A DNA stretch of 6,667 bases from NCBI GenBank assembly GCA_017628775.1, contig JAGBYN010000125.1:1-6667 (forward strand), read 5' to 3'. Below the pieces are notes generated by a model that was given only the letters and a program-made list of their open reading frames with translations, was not told the origin of the DNA and did no database searches. Each line of letters opens with the position of its first letter. The stretch's first letter is position 1. This document shows positions 5,021 through 6,667 of this stretch, piece after piece. The DNA is from Bacteroidaceae bacterium (GTDB taxonomy: Bacteria; Bacteroidota; Bacteroidia; Bacteroidales; Bacteroidaceae). Made by a program: the position numbers and the translations under genes.

Positions 5021-6098
5021 CGAAACTGTCATTCGGAAGATAATTAACGTTATCGGTGCGTGGTTCTGCGGTGTGGTAATTATGTCGGCACAAATCCCCT
5101 ACCGCATCATGCAATACAACGTTGAAAATCTTTTCGACACGCTGAACCATGAAGTGTTTCTTGACGACTACTTCACTCCGTCAGGCACCAATCAATGGTA
5201 TGGTAAACGATATTGGTACAAACAAGGTCGATTGGCACGCGTGATCGCAGCGGCGGGGGGAACAACGCCCGTGGACATCGTCGGCATGGTGGAGGTGGAA
5301 AACGATTCCGTTATGCATGATTTATTGCGACGCACTTCATTGGCACGCCTCGGTTATGAGTACCACATCACGAAAGGTGATGATGAACGTGGAATCCAGG
5401 TTGCCCTACTCTACCAACCGCCTCGGTTTGCCCCATTCCAAAAGGTAGATATTCCGATAAAACCATTACCAGGATTTTCGCCAACACGCCATATTCTACT
5501 CGTTGAGGGACGCTTACCAAGTGCTGACACCTTAAGTATTTTTGTTTGCCACTTCCCGAGCAAACGTGGCGGTGCCGCTCAAACGGAACCTTACCGCATG
5601 CATGTAGCACAACACGTCAGGCAAGCCGTTGACAGCATCTATGCTTGTCGGCCCAATGCCATGATTGTGGTTATGGGCGATTTCAATGCCGACCCAACAA
5701 GACCCTGCCTTAAAGATGGACTGCGCGTGTGTCAGGCAGAGGAACCCCCAAAGCCGTTTCATTTTATTGAAGCCCGAGATTTACACACCAGAAACAAAGA
5801 CATTGAAGGGACGTACTTTTTTCAAGGGGAATGGGAACTAATTGACCATATCTTTGTGTCGGGCAATATGATGAGCGAGGCACCACTGCGCGTCAAGGGA
5901 AAGGGTTGGCATATTTTAGATATCCCTTTCTTATTGGAAAAGCGAAAGGCGAAAGGGTTTAAAGACATGATTCCGAAACGCACGTACAAAGGTCCGCATT
6001 ACAATGGTGGCGTGAGCGACCACCTACCTGTAGTGCTGCATTTAGAACTTCATATCGAAAAGACTAAACCCTTGCCGTCTGACGGAAAGGACCAATAA
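5013..6098 (+). CDS. Predicted exported endonuclease/exonuclease/phosphatase family protein
   Basis: Metal-dependent phosphoesterase of the DNase I-like fold, 361 residues, cleaving phosphodiester or phosphomonoester bonds; the real substrate cannot be told. Family residues appear in order: QYNVENLFD at 34-42 (Asn36), GMVEVEN at 91-97 (metal-binding Glu94), ERGIQVALLY at 125-134, FVCHFPSKRGG at 177-187 (His180), VMGDFNADP at 220-228 (Asp223, Asn225), LIDHIFVS at 276-283 and VSDHLPVVLHL at 334-344 (Asp336, His337). The active site therefore looks complete. Residues 1-26 carry Arg8 and Lys9, then a hydrophobic stretch INVIGAWFCGVVIM ending SAQ. This fits a signal peptide cut near residue 26, so action in the periplasm or outside is likely. 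The ATG at 5013 overlaps the rlmH stop by 8 bp, suggesting translational coupling. A later ATG at residue 24 would lose the signal peptide and the overlap. Nutrient scavenging is a plausible role, by inference only. Confidence 0.88.
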   Translation: MNSETVIRKIINVIGAWFCGVVIMSAQIPYRIMQYNVENLFDTLNHEVFLDDYFTPSGTNQWYGKRYWYKQGRLARVIAAAGGTTPVDIVGMVEVENDSVMHDLLRRTSLARLGYEYHITKGDDERGIQVALLYQPPRFAPFQKVDIPIKPLPGFSPTRHILLVEGRLPSADTLSIFVCHFPSKRGGAAQTEPYRMHVAQHVRQAVDSIYACRPNAMIVVMGDFNADPTRPCLKDGLRVCQAEEPPKPFHFIEARDLHTRNKDIEGTYFFQGEWELIDHIFVSGNMMSEAPLRVKGKGWHILDIPFLLEKRKAKGFKDMIPKRTYKGPHYNGGVSDHLPVVLHLELHIEKTKPLPSDGKDQ

Positions 6099-6105
6099 AC
6101 AAAAT

Positions 6106-6152
6106 AAATGAGCGAGCGGCTGTGTCTGACTGACACAGCCGCTCGCTCATTT
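6106..6152. terminator. Bidirectional terminator between convergent genes
   Basis: Twenty-one bases at 6106-6126 pair perfectly with 6132-6152 around a 5-base loop (tgact). It starts 8 bases after the plus-strand phosphoesterase stop and ends 7 bases before the stop of the opposing gene. Read leftward the stem is followed by ATTTATTTTGTTTA, a good U-rich tail. Read rightward the tail is ATTTACACATTT, which is weaker. It probably ends both transcripts. Confidence 0.9.
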
Positions 6153-6158
6153 ACACAT

Positions 6159-6667
6159 TTAGAAGATTACCTTCTTACCATTAACGATATAAATACCTTT
6201 TGCTGCCTTCTGAACACGACGTCCTGTGATGTCGTAGATAGCAGATTTAGACGCATCGTTAGTTAATGTACCGTTGATTGAAGTTGTACCATTGTCGCCA
6301 CCAAAATTGATACGCAATGCATTTGCAGCCGCTGAACCAGGAACCTTCAGGTATGCCTTGTGGTTATACAACTTGAAACCTTCATCCTTGCGGTAAAAAC
6401 CTGCTACTGCATCATTGGCAACAAGTACATAGCTTGTGCTACCTTCTTCGAGGTTTACTTGCTTAAATTCTGCAGGACCTGCATAACCCACGAGCATATT
6501 GCCGTTCACAACAGTACCATTTGTTGATGCTTGAGTAAAGTTGTAATCACCAGCTGTTTCTGCACAGAGAACAACACCTGTGTGTGCAGGGATGATGTCT
6601 TCAACTTCTGTCATTGTGAGAACACCTTCACCTTCTTCCATCTCGGGGAGTTCTGTAGCAGCATAAG
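6159..6667 (-). CDS. C-terminal part of a secreted protein with a type IX-secretion-like tail (5' end outside the window)
   Basis: The frame is open to the right edge, so only the last 168 residues are seen. An internal Met at 6639-6641 is not the start, since Tyr-Ala-Ala-Thr-Glu-Leu-Pro-Glu precedes it in frame. The visible part is Gly, Ala, Asn and Thr-rich, apparently all-beta, and has one cysteine. IIPAHTGVVL and the block YVLVANDAVAGFYRKDEGF, soon followed by NHKAYLKVP, are patterns I associate with the C-terminal regions of large extracellular Bacteroidales proteins. The end reads AIYDITGRRVQKA then KGIYIVNGKKVIF. This resembles type IX secretion sorting domains (Y-x-x-x-G-x-x-V, then GIYIV), which in that pathway direct passage across the outer membrane and surface attachment. 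It ends in VIF where many such tails end in basic residues, so assignment to the sorting family is likely but unproven. The catalytic or binding part lies beyond the window, so no function can be given. Confidence 0.8.
   Translation of the reverse strand, partial: YAATELPEMEEGEGVLTMTEVEDIIPAHTGVVLCAETAGDYNFTQASTNGTVVNGNMLVGYAGPAEFKQVNLEEGSTSYVLVANDAVAGFYRKDEGFKLYNHKAYLKVPGSAAANALRINFGGDNGTTSINGTLTNDASKSAIYDITGRRVQKAAKGIYIVNGKKVIF

Noticed and set aside
5368..5762. Two minus-strand frames inside the phosphoesterase gene
   Set aside because: The opposite strand carries the intact conserved active-site motifs, so these are antisense shadows.
6159..6641. A complete 160-residue protein starting at the ATG 6639-6641
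   Set aside because: The frame stays open to the window edge, there is no signal peptide at that Met, and the protein has the look of the C-terminal region of a larger secreted protein.

Overview
The window looks like a chromosomal segment of a Bacteroidales bacterium, most likely Prevotella or a close relative. Four things point there: no gene has a convincing Shine-Dalgarno sequence, a TAnnTTTG-type -7 box precedes rlmH, the last gene ends in a type IX-secretion-like C-terminal tail (ITGRRV...KGIYIVNGKK), and a menaquinone gene sits next to a Bacteroidales-type membrane pyrophosphatase.

Layout. Positions 1-528 contain no recognised gene. They hold a 9-bp tandem repeat, a 7-bp tandem repeat, a GTAGGGGC-type palindrome and finally a strong stem-loop that ends the minus-strand operon. 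Positions 529-4274 carry three minus-strand genes, transcribed in the order menG, aroE, hppA with gaps of 11 and 51 bp. Positions 4275-4546 separate divergent genes: a promoter for rlmH lies at its right side, and the rest is an unusually long and unexplained leader for menG. Positions 4547-6098 are the plus-strand pair rlmH and a predicted exported endonuclease/exonuclease/phosphatase protein, overlapping by 8 bp. A perfect 21-bp stem at 6106-6152 separates that pair from a convergent minus-strand gene. That gene enters from the right edge, and only its C-terminal 168 residues are visible.

How the genes fit together. MenG makes the last methylation of menaquinone, the quinone of the anaerobic respiratory chain. 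AroE makes shikimate, which leads to chorismate, the precursor of both aromatic amino acids and menaquinone. HppA recovers the energy of biosynthetic pyrophosphate as an ion gradient. Its residues point to a K+-dependent enzyme of the Na+ plus H+ co-transporting type. RlmH is a 23S rRNA housekeeping methyltransferase.

I see no clear evidence for a wholly new system here. The best leads are the pump-specificity residues of HppA, the menG leader (4275-4482), and the layered repeats at 39-379 with a possible unannotated leftward gene start. Smaller points are the rlmH start-codon choice and a sequence block shared between the two promoter regions.
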